64,000 bases of DNA from Micropterix aruncella (lineage: Eukaryota > Arthropoda > Insecta > Lepidoptera > Micropterigidae): positions 41,890,113 through 41,954,112 of the forward strand of contig OX155951.1 in assembly GCA_944548615.1 (NCBI GenBank). Direction: 5' to 3'. Positions 46,112-57,325 of this stretch are shown here, piece by piece. Both the position numbers and the translations under genes were made by a program. The notes beneath the pieces are model-generated. The model searched no databases. It was not told the origin of the DNA and saw only the letters and a list, made by a program, of their open reading frames with translations. Position 1 is the first letter of the stretch. Each line of letters begins with the position of its first letter.

Positions 46112-46907
46112 TTTTGTTGTATTACTCTTTTTTTTTCTCGTTAACATTCATATGAAAAGTTTTCATAGTAGTCCGACTAGTTCGACTCAAATGTTTTGTC
46201 CTTTACAAAGGTGTGGTACCGATTGGTTACTATCACTGAAATCATTATGTTTGTGATCAGTCGTGCTAGCAATCTTGACTAGCACCACTGTGGTTTGAAT
46301 AGGTATCGTGAGAGGGAAGTATGCAAGGAGATGGTATACAAGGCAGTAATGGACAGTATTCATATTCCCTAGTAGGTATAAATTATGTCGAGGTCTAACC
46401 ATATAGTCATTGTAATATTTTTTGTATCCACAACAAGTTTTGTGCTTGATTGCTTGGAAGTTGTTCGGTGCTCCTTCAGTGAGTAAAGTTGATTTTGTTA
46501 CGGAGGTGAGGACACCGGTTATTGATTTTTGTTCTGGTAACATGGGCCTTGTGCGTCCATGACTTTGTATTTTTTTTTGCTGTAGTAATGTTGTTTTTCC
46601 TCTACGGTTCGGTAGAGAGAGTTGAAAATGGCAGTTGACCTTCGCATTAACGTACCTACCAGGTTGTCACCTATAGTTAACGGGGAGAAGTTTTTTTTTT
46701 GTTTTAGTATGTTCTTATGTTCCAGTTGGGTCGTTTCCTCCCTAAGAGAGGGAGAGTTTTTCCTTCAAGTGATTAAACAAGGAGTTTTCATATTGCTTGT
46801 TAGTTGATGCTTTGGCGTTTTTGTTATCCTATAGTAGGAGAGATTGAATCGGGACGATTCGTCTGAAATCGTCGTTGGCTCTTCCGATTTCTTTTTTTGG
46901 AGGGGGC
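46112..46907 (+). other. gypsy 3' untranslated region and polypurine tract
   Basis: Nearly 800 bp between pol and the 3' LTR, unusually long for an element without env. The polypurine tract GGAGGGGG (46899-46906) sits directly before the LTR, as needed for plus-strand priming. The longest reading is a 118-codon antisense ORF (46187-46543), with no domain. Confidence 0.75.
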
Positions 46908-47952
46908 TGTAACAAAAACTGCCTATTTTGTTGTTTTGTTTTCGCGCCTTTGTGCTGATTATGTTCGCTGCACCCGTTTTTCCATGTTTTCCCCGTGTTT
47001 AGTCATGTTTCCTGTTGGTTTTCGCTGTTTTCATGAATTTCTTCCATATTATGACAATTAAAAGAACCCTGTTCACGAAATTTCGTAAATACCAAATTTT
47101 GACAGATAGAGCTGTGCAGTCATAATTTTTATGCCCTAACTGATTCTGGTGATTACTAGTGGCGACACTGGTCTGGCTCTACCCTTTATGGGCGACTTCC
47201 GCCTTGCAATCATTCTGTTTCGTTTCAAGATGGCTAGGACAAGGACGGATAGGTTGGGCTGGGAGAACTGGCGACCGCCGTAAGGGAGAAGCCGGAAAGT
47301 GACCGCCTGGCGGTAAAAATTTGTTATGTGAAGTGTGTGTGACTTATCTGGTAAGCATTTAATCTCATTTTGGGTAGCTTTTGATTTAAGATCCTCGCGA
47401 TTTTAACGGATTTTTCTATTAATCGCAGTTTTTGGGGCACCTCTTGTTTTTTGGTCATTATTGCTGCTAATGTGACGTAAATCGTCACCAAATGTAAGGA
47501 TTTCACCTCACCTTTAAATTGCACCGGGATTCTTGTCTTCACGTGGAAAAGAAAATAAAATAACCCTCAATTCTTGAGCGGTGACATGTGGGCTGATTGC
47601 ACGCCGTAATCAAATACATCGACAGGAGGGTGGCCTTGTGATGGATTAAACGCGAACTTTACATAACTTTGTGTTTCTTTTTGTGCTGTAGTCTTTCGTG
47701 TGTCTGAGGAAAAGGGGTTTTCTGTGGGCCAAACCCAATGCTCATTAATATTTAGCCCACTCCTTGAGATAGTTTTTTTGAGGTTAACTTTTTTTCTTTT
47801 TTAAAATTTCTTTCGGGTATCTTTTTTTTTTGAATAAGTTTCCTTCTTTTTCTTTAAAAGGAGGTGGCGTCCTTTTTCTTTCATTCTTTTGGGTTTTGAT
47901 GGTTTCTACCGTGTTTTTTTTTAAACACGGAAATTAGTATTTTGCGGTTATA
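46908..47952 (+). repeat. 3' LTR
   Basis: Copy of the 5' LTR at constant offset 7172. The single visible difference is G at ~47832 in a T run. Confidence 0.95.
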
Positions 47953-48117
47953 AGGTGTTGGCTTCTTACGGGCTTGTGGCGTAGCTAGACGGCGGACTTT
48001 TTTGTCCTCAAGTCTTCTGCGCTAACTCCATGGAGATAGAACGATTAATCGGTAAAACTTCCTGACGTGACGGGCTCGCCCGCTGTAGTCGACAACCCTA
48101 GTTGTTATTGCATTCGA

Positions 48118-48265
48118 TCGACAGTGTATCATCAACGTAAGCGATTACAGAATAGTGTTTCGGGAGAAATAGTGTTTCGGCCCAGCAGGTCTTCAAATAA
48201 AACGTTTCAAAGCGTGGGACCGAACACTGAACCCTGAGGGAATTCAAAGACGAAGTCATAAGGGA
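48118..48265 (-). pseudogene. R1-like LINE reverse-transcriptase fragment, right piece
   Basis: Minus strand reads FVFEFPQGSVFGPTL, stop, NVLFEDLLG, the same RT block as at 29205-29390 with small differences (including an extra duplicated AATAGTGTTTCGG unit near 48150-48181). Split from 38931-38995 by the nested insertions. Confidence 0.7.
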
Positions 48266-48294
48266 TTGACGGGCGAGAATGATAGTGTTTTGCT

Positions 48295-48995
48295 GTATTA
48301 ATTTTTTATTTTTTTATTTATTTATTTATAGTATTACACAAGTTCGTTTGTACAGTTTGCCATATCATGTTGTATATATGTATATATGAGACGTTAGCAA
48401 AAACTGATTCTTGAGGAGATAGAGTAATGAATAAAAGTCGCCTAACTAGGCCAGGGCCTGTTCTAAGGCAGACTTTATAAAATATTGTTTAGATGTATCT
48501 AATCAAATTACTAAATAATAATTATATAAAAAAAAAATAAAATTAAACAATTAAAATTTGAAGAAATTCTATTACTTTGATAATAATTATTAACGTGTAG
48601 AGTAAAAGTAAAAATATATGTTTGAAAGTAAAAATATATGTCTAAAATTGAAGAATAATGCGAAAAATTAATATACAAAAAATTAATATACAATATTCAA
48701 CATTCCATTGATGTTTTCCCTACCTTCTGTAATAAGCCACCTAGAAACCGATTTTTTAAATTTGTTTTTGGTTTCAATGCGTTTAACGACATTGACATCA
48801 GGCAGGTAGTTGTACATTCTCGGTGCTATGAAGTTGAAATGTCTCTGTCCGAAAGTCGTACGAGTTCTTGGCACTATCATATTGGCATTCTTTGCAGCTC
48901 TGGTGAGTCTCACTCGTGCGTTAATAAGTGGCATTTTGAATTTTGGGTGTATCAAGGCTATCTTAATGTACAACAGTCTTGGGTCCAAAATTCAA
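48295..48995 (-). pseudogene. LINE C-terminal domain with 3' UTR and tail
   Basis: Minus-strand codons 48988-48683 read INARVRLTRAAKNANMIVP, RTTFGQRHFNFIAPRMYNYL and NKFKKSVSRWLI, the C-terminal tail of a jockey/CR1-type LINE polyprotein. A 3' UTR runs on to a tail of AAAT-type units (plus-strand TTTATTTATTTA, about 48305-48330). A related tail in the plus orientation is at 52486. 5' part missing. Confidence 0.7.
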
Positions 48996-49746
48996 AATCA
49001 AAAACATTGATAAATAATATTTATTTTCAAGTCAAGAAGAAGCAGTCAAGGTTATCGAAAATCTTGTCACCGGATCTCTTTAGATCTGAAGTTCGTAGCA
49101 GTCACCCCGCGAGCAAGCATTGCGCAGCGCCGCGCCGACGGAAAAAGTTCGCTTGTCAACTCTAATTTTGCCAATTTGTTTTCATTTGAGCTGCCGTGCT
49201 CGGCTCTGCGGTCCAACTTTCACCCTACCTTTGTTTATCTATAAATCATGCTCGGCAAAATTTTGCCGCACTGCCGTTGCCGTGAAATTATGACCTATCT
49301 ATGATTTCTGATTTATTTTTCTAAGTTCGCGATCAATAGATTAATATATTACAAGACCAACAAAATGGTCACAACTCAACGATTTCATCAACATATCAAG
49401 GGCAAAGAATAGTTTGTCATTTTAGAAATTATTTCGACAAGGTCAGAATTTTCCATATGTAGGTACCTACGATGAACGAATAAAAAGTCAAAATTACACA
49501 TACAATTTTATAATCCCACCATTTCTCAACGTTTACTATATTCTAGTGCCTACAGAAAACTGCAATGCGGCGTTCTCGGTGTTACCAGGTGAGAATGCAA
49601 TTTTACACACAAATGCACTTAGAAATAAACAGTAAATTGTTATGTGGAACCTTCTATATTATTATACATGTAAACTACCTAGGAAAACAAATTTAGCTGT
49701 TCGAAATAATAATGATTGTACTGAGGTGGTACTTCAATCTATACTA
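48996..49746. other. No recognised gene
   Basis: A GC-richer stretch near 49095-49220 gives no convincing coding frame. No other signal. Confidence 0.35.
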
Positions 49747-50490
49747 TCTATACTAATATTATAAAGAGGTAAAGTTTGTGACGTTGTAGGAAGTAATCTC
49801 TGGATCTACTGAACCGATTTTGAAAATTCTTTTACCAATAGAAAGCCACGTTATTTGTGAGTATCATAAACTATACATTTATCCGAAAAAAGAAAAGACT
49901 TTTTCGTGGTAGTCGGATTTGCAAAGTAAGTCAGAGAATAAGCGGTCGAACGAAAACGTTTCTAACTAACGCTGCCTTAACGATGAGAGATATATGATTA
50001 AGTTCTAGAGAAATGTTGTAGAGCTTGATAATGCCTACAAAAAATCAGCGACAGTATATGTCTAACTTTTATATTTAAGTCACAAAAAGTAGTATTTTAT
50101 AATAAAAAAATAATTTAAATCGTTAGGTCATGTTTATTGGTCATATTATCAACAATTATAAATTCTTATCAAAATAAGTAAATTTATCGTCTCAAGTGTT
50201 TAAAACTAAAGACTTTTCTTTTTTACTGCATATAATTTCCCTTTTACTGCATAAATAGTAAACGAGATAATACGCTCACAAACAAGACACTCACAAGAAG
50301 CCACTCACAAATAACAGTATTATAGTCAAAATGGCATGCAAATACATACATACATATTCAGTAAAAATATAACCCTTCTTTTGGCAGTCAGGAAATAAAA
50401 CATAGCACTCAGTACTAACCGAACCACACTCATAATTTCATCACAGGTAAAAAGTTTTGCCGCCCAACGAAGTGGGCATGGGTCAGCTAG
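49747..50490 (+). mobile_element. Full-length non-autonomous Helitron
   Basis: Begins TCTATACTAATATTATAAAG after an A (49746) and ends with the hairpin-forming GCCCAACGAAGTGGGC, then GGGTCAGCTAG followed by T (50491). This meets the Helitron rules: 5' TC, 3' CTAG, insertion between A and T, no target-site duplication. 744 bp without coding capacity; no Rep-helicase gene occurs in the window. Confidence 0.88.
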
Positions 50491-50905
50491 TCGTTTAATA
50501 ATTCCCGACGAGAGCGCAAGGCTCATCATTTATTTGTAGTTTGGACAGATATTAAACCTAAAATTGCTGACAGATAAAAACATATTAAGTTATATAGAAC
50601 TTACTTAGGTGAGATGTAATATAATGATAGATATGATACTTACATGCATAGAATTGCCTTCATAGTAATTTATATTAGAAAACATGTTAATTCATAAAAG
50701 CTAATTGTGAATATCACAGAAGTAGAAATATTAGTAGAATATGTATATATTCATATTATTTATTGCCAATCGTATAGCTATTTATAGAACATATATTTGT
50801 AAATAACAGTATGTTTATTCAAAAATGATCAAACAACGTCAGCATAAACCACGTCAAAACTCATCGACAAAAAACTTTTCGTGGTTCGATTTTCTTTCGT
50901 TTTAA
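50491..50905. other. No recognised gene
   Basis: Anonymous AT-rich spacer between the Helitron and the inverted-repeat element. Confidence 0.35.
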
Positions 50906-51517
50906 CATTGATTATATTTGATATTATTTTGCTGAACTCCGTAGTACGATTTGACAACCCTTCTGCGTAGGGTTGTCAAATCAGGTGGCGAGGATAGCAT
51001 TGACGGCAAAGTTAATAGCAATTATTGGGCCTTCTATAATAACTTTAATAATGTATTTTTGTATAAAGGACGGTTTGATTATAAAACCCAATAATAACAT
51101 TTAATTATTAATTTCGATCTATCGCATTTTATATAGGCTAAATATATTACAGAAATATTACGGAGAAATAGAATACCATCTATTAGTCTATCTGAACGTA
51201 CGTAATTATTAGGTATTGAAACCCGTAAGCCAAACTCAAAATTGACGTCTTTATGTAAATAGTATTAAACTAATAAAAGCTATGATTTAACAATTTGTTT
51301 GTTTTTATATTATTATTTTATAACGTATAGGCGTGTTTACAGTGCCATATTAAATGTGCCACCGTACTGTTATCCGAAAACGCCACCATATTGAACATAA
51401 TAAGAAAAGATTAATATTTTTTTGGAACTATGTTTGCCATGTTGCGTTTCGTAGTAAAATTTTAGTTGCCAAATCTTAGTACGAAGTTGAGCAATATAAT
51501 ACGCTATATAATAAATG
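50906..51517. mobile_element. Non-autonomous inverted-repeat DNA element, copy 1
   Basis: Starts CATTGATTATAT and ends ATATAATAAATG. Inside the ends, TTGCTGAACTCCGTAGTACG pairs imperfectly with CTTAGTACGAAGTTGAGCAA, giving ~55-bp diverged terminal inverted repeats. Flanks GTTTTAA (left) and GTTTTAC (right) suggest a 7-8 bp target duplication, as in hAT-type elements. A 14-bp hairpin (gatttgacaaccct / agggttgtcaaatc) lies at 50949-50983. Copy 2 spans 52289-54330. Confidence 0.65.
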
Positions 51518-51578
51518 GTTTTACATTTATAAGGTATGTACTGCATATGTACATAATGTCGTTATGTTCATTTAAGGG

Positions 51579-51895
51579 TGACCTTTACTAATTCCTCACA
51601 GTTTTTCCTAGATTTAATTATGGCCCAACGTCAGTTTATTGTATAGCCTCAGAGCTAAAAAGTATAGTTCGTTGTCGATATATCGTGTTTATTGTTATTC
51701 TCTGTTGTCTCTGTTGATTTCTAGTCTCATGTCCGTGATCCCGAAGTTTAGATGTCGCAGTGGTCAGAGGTCTAACTAAGGCTATGCATTAAATAAAACT
51801 GAAAATGTATGTAACTACGCCGCGGTTTCGAAGAATCGTGATAAGTTAGGTTCTAAATAAAATTAGGAAAAACTGTGAGGAATTAGTAAAGGTCA
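51579..51895. mobile_element. MITE with ~35-bp terminal inverted repeats
   Basis: TGACCTTTACTAATTCCTCA and the following CAGTTTTTCCTA at 51579 are mirrored exactly by TAGGAAAAACTG then TGAGGAATTAGTAAAGGTCA ending 51895 (a one-base offset further in). 317 bp, non-coding. Target duplication not clear. Confidence 0.82.
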
Positions 51896-52485
51896 CACAT
51901 GTATAACTGCCGAATATCCGTTACGGTGAAGTCTTTGAATAATTGATCGGATGGCGAATGGAGCGGCTTCCTATTAATCGCCAAACTTGCATTGCCTCGA
52001 GTTGCAACGCTGCGGGAGTATCTGCAGCGTTACGTGACGAGTAGCTATAAACAGCGCGAAATATGGTTCTGCGCTCATGACTCTCGAAATAGATATTATA
52101 TCCGTGACAAGGCAATCGACATTTTCGATTGTAATGTACGAAAAAAAAGAATGAAGACGTTTGCTCGCTTCGCAAGAGCACTTAACTCGATTCACTTGCA
52201 TAAAAGACAAAATATCTGCATGTATGCATCATGTAAGGGAACTCCAAGGAAAGGAATGGATGGACCTAGCCCATTCGTATGTTATTATCGTTGATTAAAT
52301 GTGGTATGTATTAGATTGCTCAACGCCATAGTACGTTTCAGCAACCCTTCAGCGCCGGTGCTATACAGGTGGCGCTGAAAACATTGTCCGCGAAACTAAA
52401 AGCAGTTTATTTGTCCATCTATTATTATAGATTATAAATGGTTATATTATTGATTATAAATGGTCTTTTATAAATGACTGATTGA

Positions 52486-53160
52486 TTGTGCAGGCATTTT
52501 GTATATATAGCCCCCAGGATATTTAATATGCTTGACGAAGTTTTAAAAATGTATATGCTTAAGTCTTATTTTAAAGCCAAAATTGATTTCTGGTTGAAAC
52601 ATGACGCAAACATGATACATTACAGCAAAATATACATAAATGAATATATCCAGACAGTTTCAATCATTAAATTGTATCCTTGACAATTCTTATTATTATT
52701 TTTAATATTTTCGCTGACTTATTTATTACTATATCTTATTCATTAATTTTGGTTATTATTGTTTAATATTTTTTGTCATTTTTCAAATTTTATTTTATTT
52801 AACACGGTTATTTATTTACTGTATTCTATTTTTTAATATTTTCGGTTTTGTTTATTAAAAAGCTTAAAATTTGTAATGGTTACGGTAATATATGTTTATA
52901 TGTCTTTTATTCTCTTTTTTTATCAATTACCGAATATATGTCAATACAAATCTAGAGAGCTCGCTGCCCTGGAACAAGTCCTGGTACTTAGTTGGGCAGC
53001 AGCAGCAGCACTTACATGCTAATGCTCATGTCGGCCGTGTTCAATTGTTATTTTTATTTTAATATTTTTTTAATACTTATTAAATATTGACATGTATATT
53101 AGCGATGCATATTTATTGTAAATGCGTTGGTAAATTAAATAAATAAATAAATAAATTGTA
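52486..53160 (+). pseudogene. LINE C-terminal tail with 3' UTR
   Basis: Codons from about 52492 read FVYIAPRIFNMLDEVLKMYM, then LKSYFKAKIDFWL, comparable to the FNFIAPRMYNYLPDV block at 48.8 kb. The 3' untranslated region holds (AGC)n at about 52997-53011 and ends in an AAAT array (53138-53155). Inserted in the inverted-repeat element copy 2. Confidence 0.65.
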
Positions 53161-53865
53161 GGCGGAGCTAATGGGCCCTGTTGCAGATTGGCAACCCACG
53201 CAGAAGTGTGAACCAGGGTAGTGGACCTCTAGGAGTCAACCTTCGGGGGGTTTGCTATCCTGGACGCTTTGCGTACCGTGCGGCGCCAGCCAATCGTTTG
53301 TCCATTCCGACTAACAGCCGGGGGAGTCTGGAAACAGTAGTGTTTCCTATAGAGCGGGGGTAGTTGTTAACCTTACGGCAACTGCTCTTAAAACGACCAT
53401 TCGGCCACTTGTTCCTAGGTGAATAGCTAGGCAAAGGATGCCGTGGTCCGCATTAGATTCGGTAGACACCATATCACCACTACGTAAGGGAGACGGCTGT
53501 GCAAGCGACCTCGAACCTGTAACCAGTCGGGAGGCCGGAGAAATCTTGCCATAAGGAGAAGGTAGCGAGGGCGCTTGGTCTGCCCGCTGGGCTATCTAGC
53601 CGGTGCCGGGCGGTAAAAGTTGGTCTCTCTCTTGCTAGTTGGCGGAGCTAGATGTGGATCGTCATTGTCTAAGTCTTTAGTCTTCTACGCTCATCCGACG
53701 GCTGAACGAATGATCAAATATCGTTATACCAGCCTGGGATGACTGGTTCGCCCGTTGTAGTCGACACCGCCCAACTGATTAATTATAGGTTGAAAGAACG
53801 ATCATATATCATTATATCAGCATGAGGTTACGGGTTCGTCCGTTGTAATCGACACCACTCCACTG
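53161..53865 (+). repeat. Family A retroposon with tandemly duplicated 3' end
   Basis: Matches the 39.0-kb copy from GGAGCTAATGGGCCCT through ACAGCCGGGGGAGTCTGGAA, TCCTATAGAGCGGGGGT and GTAAGGGAGACGGC to the 3' end. The last ~75 bp (53701-53775) are repeated with changes at 53790-53865, each ending GTTCG.CCGTTGTA.TCGACACC. Confidence 0.8.
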
Positions 53866-54330
53866 ACTGAGTAGAGAATCCCATTAATTTATGCAATGAC
53901 AACAATAATAACACTCAATTATTAGCGCCATCAGTCGCATTTCTTTATAGGCAATACTCCACAGAAGTTATACGAAAATATACAATGCCATCTATTAGGC
54001 TATCTGAACATTAAAATCTTGAATTATTGCGTATTGAAACCTGTATACCAAATCAAAAATTAAAATCTTACAGTAAATAATATTAAAATAGTAAGAGATA
54101 TGTTATGAAAATTCGTCTCTTATTATTTTAATATGTCGAAATAGTATACAGTATAGGCGCGTTTAGAGCGCCATTTAAAGTGCGCCACCATACTGTTATA
54201 CCACGAACGCAGCCATATTGAACATGAGAGAATATTAATTAATATTTGGAACTAATGAGTTTCGTAGTAAAATGCTAGCTGCCAAATCTTATTACGCCAT
54301 TGAGCAATCGTATACGCTATATAATCAATG

Positions 54331-56397
54331 ACAAAATATATCAGTCTATAACTGTTTATTTATATCCTACCTTTAGTGTTTGGCTACCTATACATAAATC
54401 ATTTATAGCAGGATCATGTGTCAAAATGCTAATATCATCCTCCTGATGTAGGGTTTTTTTGCTTGTCACTGTGCCTTAATACTTAGTATAAAAATAACCG
54501 TTGAAAAGTCTGTATTAAAGGCCTGTAAAGTATTAAATGCCTAAGTATTTAAAAAGTATTCAGTGTGCAAATAGTAATGATGTCAGAAATAAAGTGCAAA
54601 TAATGTCAAAGCTTAGTAAAGGTTGTTTGTTGCTAGGAATATCTGCGAGCAAAACGAGCCAATAAAACAAGTCATAAATGACGTCAACGATATAGCCTTT
54701 AGAGCCAGTCAATAAATTTGAACTTATCTAGCCGGTAAACTCTATATAGGGCAACTCTTCAATGGGGACGATCGTGCCAGGATACTGGCAATACTATTCT
54801 AAGAGAGGTTAAATTTAAAAGTTCAAGGACTATAGATTTTAATGTCATAGACATTTTTAAAATCTTGCTTTCAAAAGAAATATGTACTAAAAAATAAGAA
54901 GACAAGACGTAATAAGACTTTAAAATTCGTAGTCAAAGCCACTTCACAGTAACACAAGGATAAAGATATATACACATTTTCATTATTTGTTACTTCTCTG
55001 ATATATCATCTGCCGGGTGTTTCTATTATATGGGAGATAAAAGAAGGGCGCGAGCGAGGGGAGACTTACAATCCTCCCTCCTAACTAGAGCGTAACGTGC
55101 CTCGGCCTTTCCTAACCTTTACCCTTTAGGCACGATAAACTCCTATATTTTTGAGGGAGAATCTTGTATCTCATTACGCCAACCGCCGCCCTTTACGAGA
55201 CATGAGTATCTCACTTTCTCGAAGGGTCTACCGGCGAATATATCCCGCGATTAATTAACGTTTAGTGTTAATAGTGCTACATTTTCACCGATCTCTGGAA
55301 TGACCAATTATTGTAACTCATAGAGCCGCTAGGTTTTCATTTATATATGGGATAGAATACTATAGAATTCATATATTGCATAGGTCACTTTCATAAACAA
55401 TGTTTAAAACATAATTGCAGCAATTGCAAACAATGATGAAGAAGCTCGTGAGCACGTAAACAACAGAGCCTGGCCAAACGCTCATCTTTACTATTTTTGC
55501 ACAATACAAGACTTCAGATTTCATAGCCCACAGTCGTCAAACACAATATTTTTCAATTTTTTCAATTTCAATTTCAATTTATTTCCAAAAAAATCTTAAT
55601 ATTCGCCAGACCTTGCAAAAACCATTTTATTTTTGCTATTTGAGTATTTTTTAGGGAAAAAATCAACGTTGTAAAGACAGGGAAAGAATCGCTTTCAAAA
55701 TATTTGATGATTTCTATCGATGAGAGTTCTACAGTAGAGGCATTACCCAACTCTAATTAATATGACAAAACTGCATACATAATAAGGGTCAATAATTCCA
55801 TTAATTAAACATATATATTCATAGAAAATGTTTAGTTCTTCAGTTTCTTAATATATTCTTAGGATAAAACAAAAACTCAATATGTATTTAAAAATAATTT
55901 GTGTTTTAACATTCTTATTCACTGACAATAGCGGACTCTTTCCTTATAAGGCATATTTATATCGAGCTGGTATATTAGACAGCTAAAATGCTTTTCGTGG
56001 ATGCAACGAAGCGCTGAAAGCCTTAAAACGAACATTTATTTTCATACATCCAGGACTCCCACCCAGTCATATTCAGCCATCCATCATATTTACTCAAGCG
56101 CATTGAAACTGACGTCTTGCTGATGGAATGAACCATTATAATGTAGATATTTGTATCGACCCGGTGGCATCCTGCAGTAATATACCTGTCACAGTTTATA
56201 TTTAAGGGTGTATCTCACCTTTTAAAGTTCTCTTTCTTTCTTCGGTGGGTGAATTTCATGGCAGCAGCAATTTCAATTTAAAATATTAAAAACACCGAAG
56301 AGAAGTTAAAACAAGTAAATACATAAAAAGAAATAAAAAACACGACAGCCGTTACAAAAGTGAACTAATGTTGTTATAATTATTTTTATTACCGTTT
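54331..56397. other. No recognised gene
   Basis: Mostly anonymous. AATTTC-type units at 55553-55585 look like the tail of a minus-strand retroposon whose body would extend right; no coding part was identified. Confidence 0.35.
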
Positions 56398-57102
56398 TCT
56401 ATACTAATATTATCAAGAGGTAAAGTTTGTGACGTTGTAGGAAGTAATCTCTGGATCTACTACACCGATTTCAAAAATTCTTTTACAGATAGAAAGCCAC
56501 GTTATTTGTGAGTGTCATAAGCTATATATTAATTCGAAAAACAAAAAAACTTTTTCGTGGTAGTCAGATTTGCAAAGTAAGTCGGAGAATAAGCGGTCGA
56601 ACGAAAACGTTTCTAACTAACGCTGCCTTAACGATGAGAGATATATGATTAAATTCTAGAAAAAAGTTGTAGAACTTGATAATGCCTACAAAAAAGTCAG
56701 CGACAGCATATGTTTACCTTTTATGTTTAAACCACAAAAAGTAGTATTTTATATTTAAAAAATAATTTTAATCGTTAGGTCATGTTTATTGGTCATATTA
56801 TCAACAATTATGAATTCTTATCAAAATAAGTAAATTTATCGTCTCAAGCGTTTAAAACAAAAGACTTTCCCTTTTACTGCATATAATTTCCCTTTTACTG
56901 CATAAATAGTTAAAGAGATAATACGCTCACAAATAAGACACTCACAAGAAGACACTCACAAATAACGGTATTATAGTTATATAACCCTTCTTTTGGAAGT
57001 CAGAAAATAAATTATAGCACTCAGTACTAACCGAACCACACTCATAATTTCATCACAGGTAAAAAGTTTTACCGCCCAACGAAGTGGCCACGGGTCAGCT
57101 AG
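56398..57102 (+). mobile_element. Full-length non-autonomous Helitron, second copy
   Basis: Close copy of 49747-50490 from TCTATACTAATATTATCAAGAGG to GGGTCAGCTAG|T. The hairpin is weakened (GAAGTGGCC), and ~40 bp near 56977 is missing relative to the other copy. The base before TC is T rather than A. Confidence 0.83.
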
Positions 57103-57109
57103 TCTATAT

Positions 57110-57325
57110 ATATTTGTGGTTTATGTACTTATCGATATAGATACATATATTTTCGGAATGTTCTAAATCAGACCTTTCATTTGACACTAAACACGATATA
57201 TTTATGTTAATTTAGTAACTTTTGGAGATTTATACATTTAGACAACTATTTATTTGATATTTTGACAGTTAAGGTAACCTATGACACTCGGGATGACATA
57301 ACGGTTTTAACAATACCACATATGT
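57110..57325 (-). repeat. Dispersed repeat, copy 2 (matches 3126-3370 inverted)
   Basis: CTCGGGATGACATAACGG then TTTTAACAATACC and CAGACCTTTCATTTGACA are reverse complements of blocks at 3126-3370. Confidence 0.5.

Larger units (their letters stand above)
39736..47952 (+). mobile_element. Complete Ty3/gypsy LTR retrotransposon
   Basis: An 8.2-kb element: LTR, ~0.7-kb leader, gag, frameshifted pol, ~0.8-kb 3' untranslated region, LTR. It sits in family A. The other copies read ...GCGGTAAAGGCGTTGG..., here split as GCGGTTAAGGC | element | AGGTGTTGG. A 4-5 bp duplication is visible, TAAGG if the LTR starts at C39735, or AGG(C/T) if at T39736. No envelope-like ORF. All motifs and a one-base LTR difference suggest a recent and possibly active copy. 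The clade within Metaviridae is not assigned. Confidence 0.93.
39012..48101 (+). mobile_element. Family A retroposon interrupted by the gypsy element
   Basis: ttgttattgcattcga is present at 38996-39011 and 48102-48117, a 16-bp target-site duplication of the surrounding R1-like LINE. Without the gypsy insert the unit is ~870 bp. It starts GGGAGTTAATGGGCCCTTGC and ends GTAGTCGACAACCCTAG with no poly-A. Its 3' landmarks match copies at 23095, 31105 and 53161. No ORF with a recognisable domain. Confidence 0.85.
52289..54330. mobile_element. Inverted-repeat DNA element, copy 2, carrying nested insertions
   Basis: Left end (CGTTGATTAAAT ... TTGCTCAACGCCATAGTACG) and right end (TTACGCCATTGAGCAA ... 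TATATAATCAATG) match copy 1. 53866-54300 aligns with 51060-51500 (ACAATAATAACA, CCATCTATTAG, GGCGCGTTTAGAGCGCCAT). The middle is filled by a LINE tail (52486-53160) and a family A copy (53161-53865), absent from copy 1. Confidence 0.7.

Noticed and set aside
48996..49746. Possible exon in the GC-richer patch near 49.1 kb
   Set aside because: No frame combines splice borders with a plausible protein.
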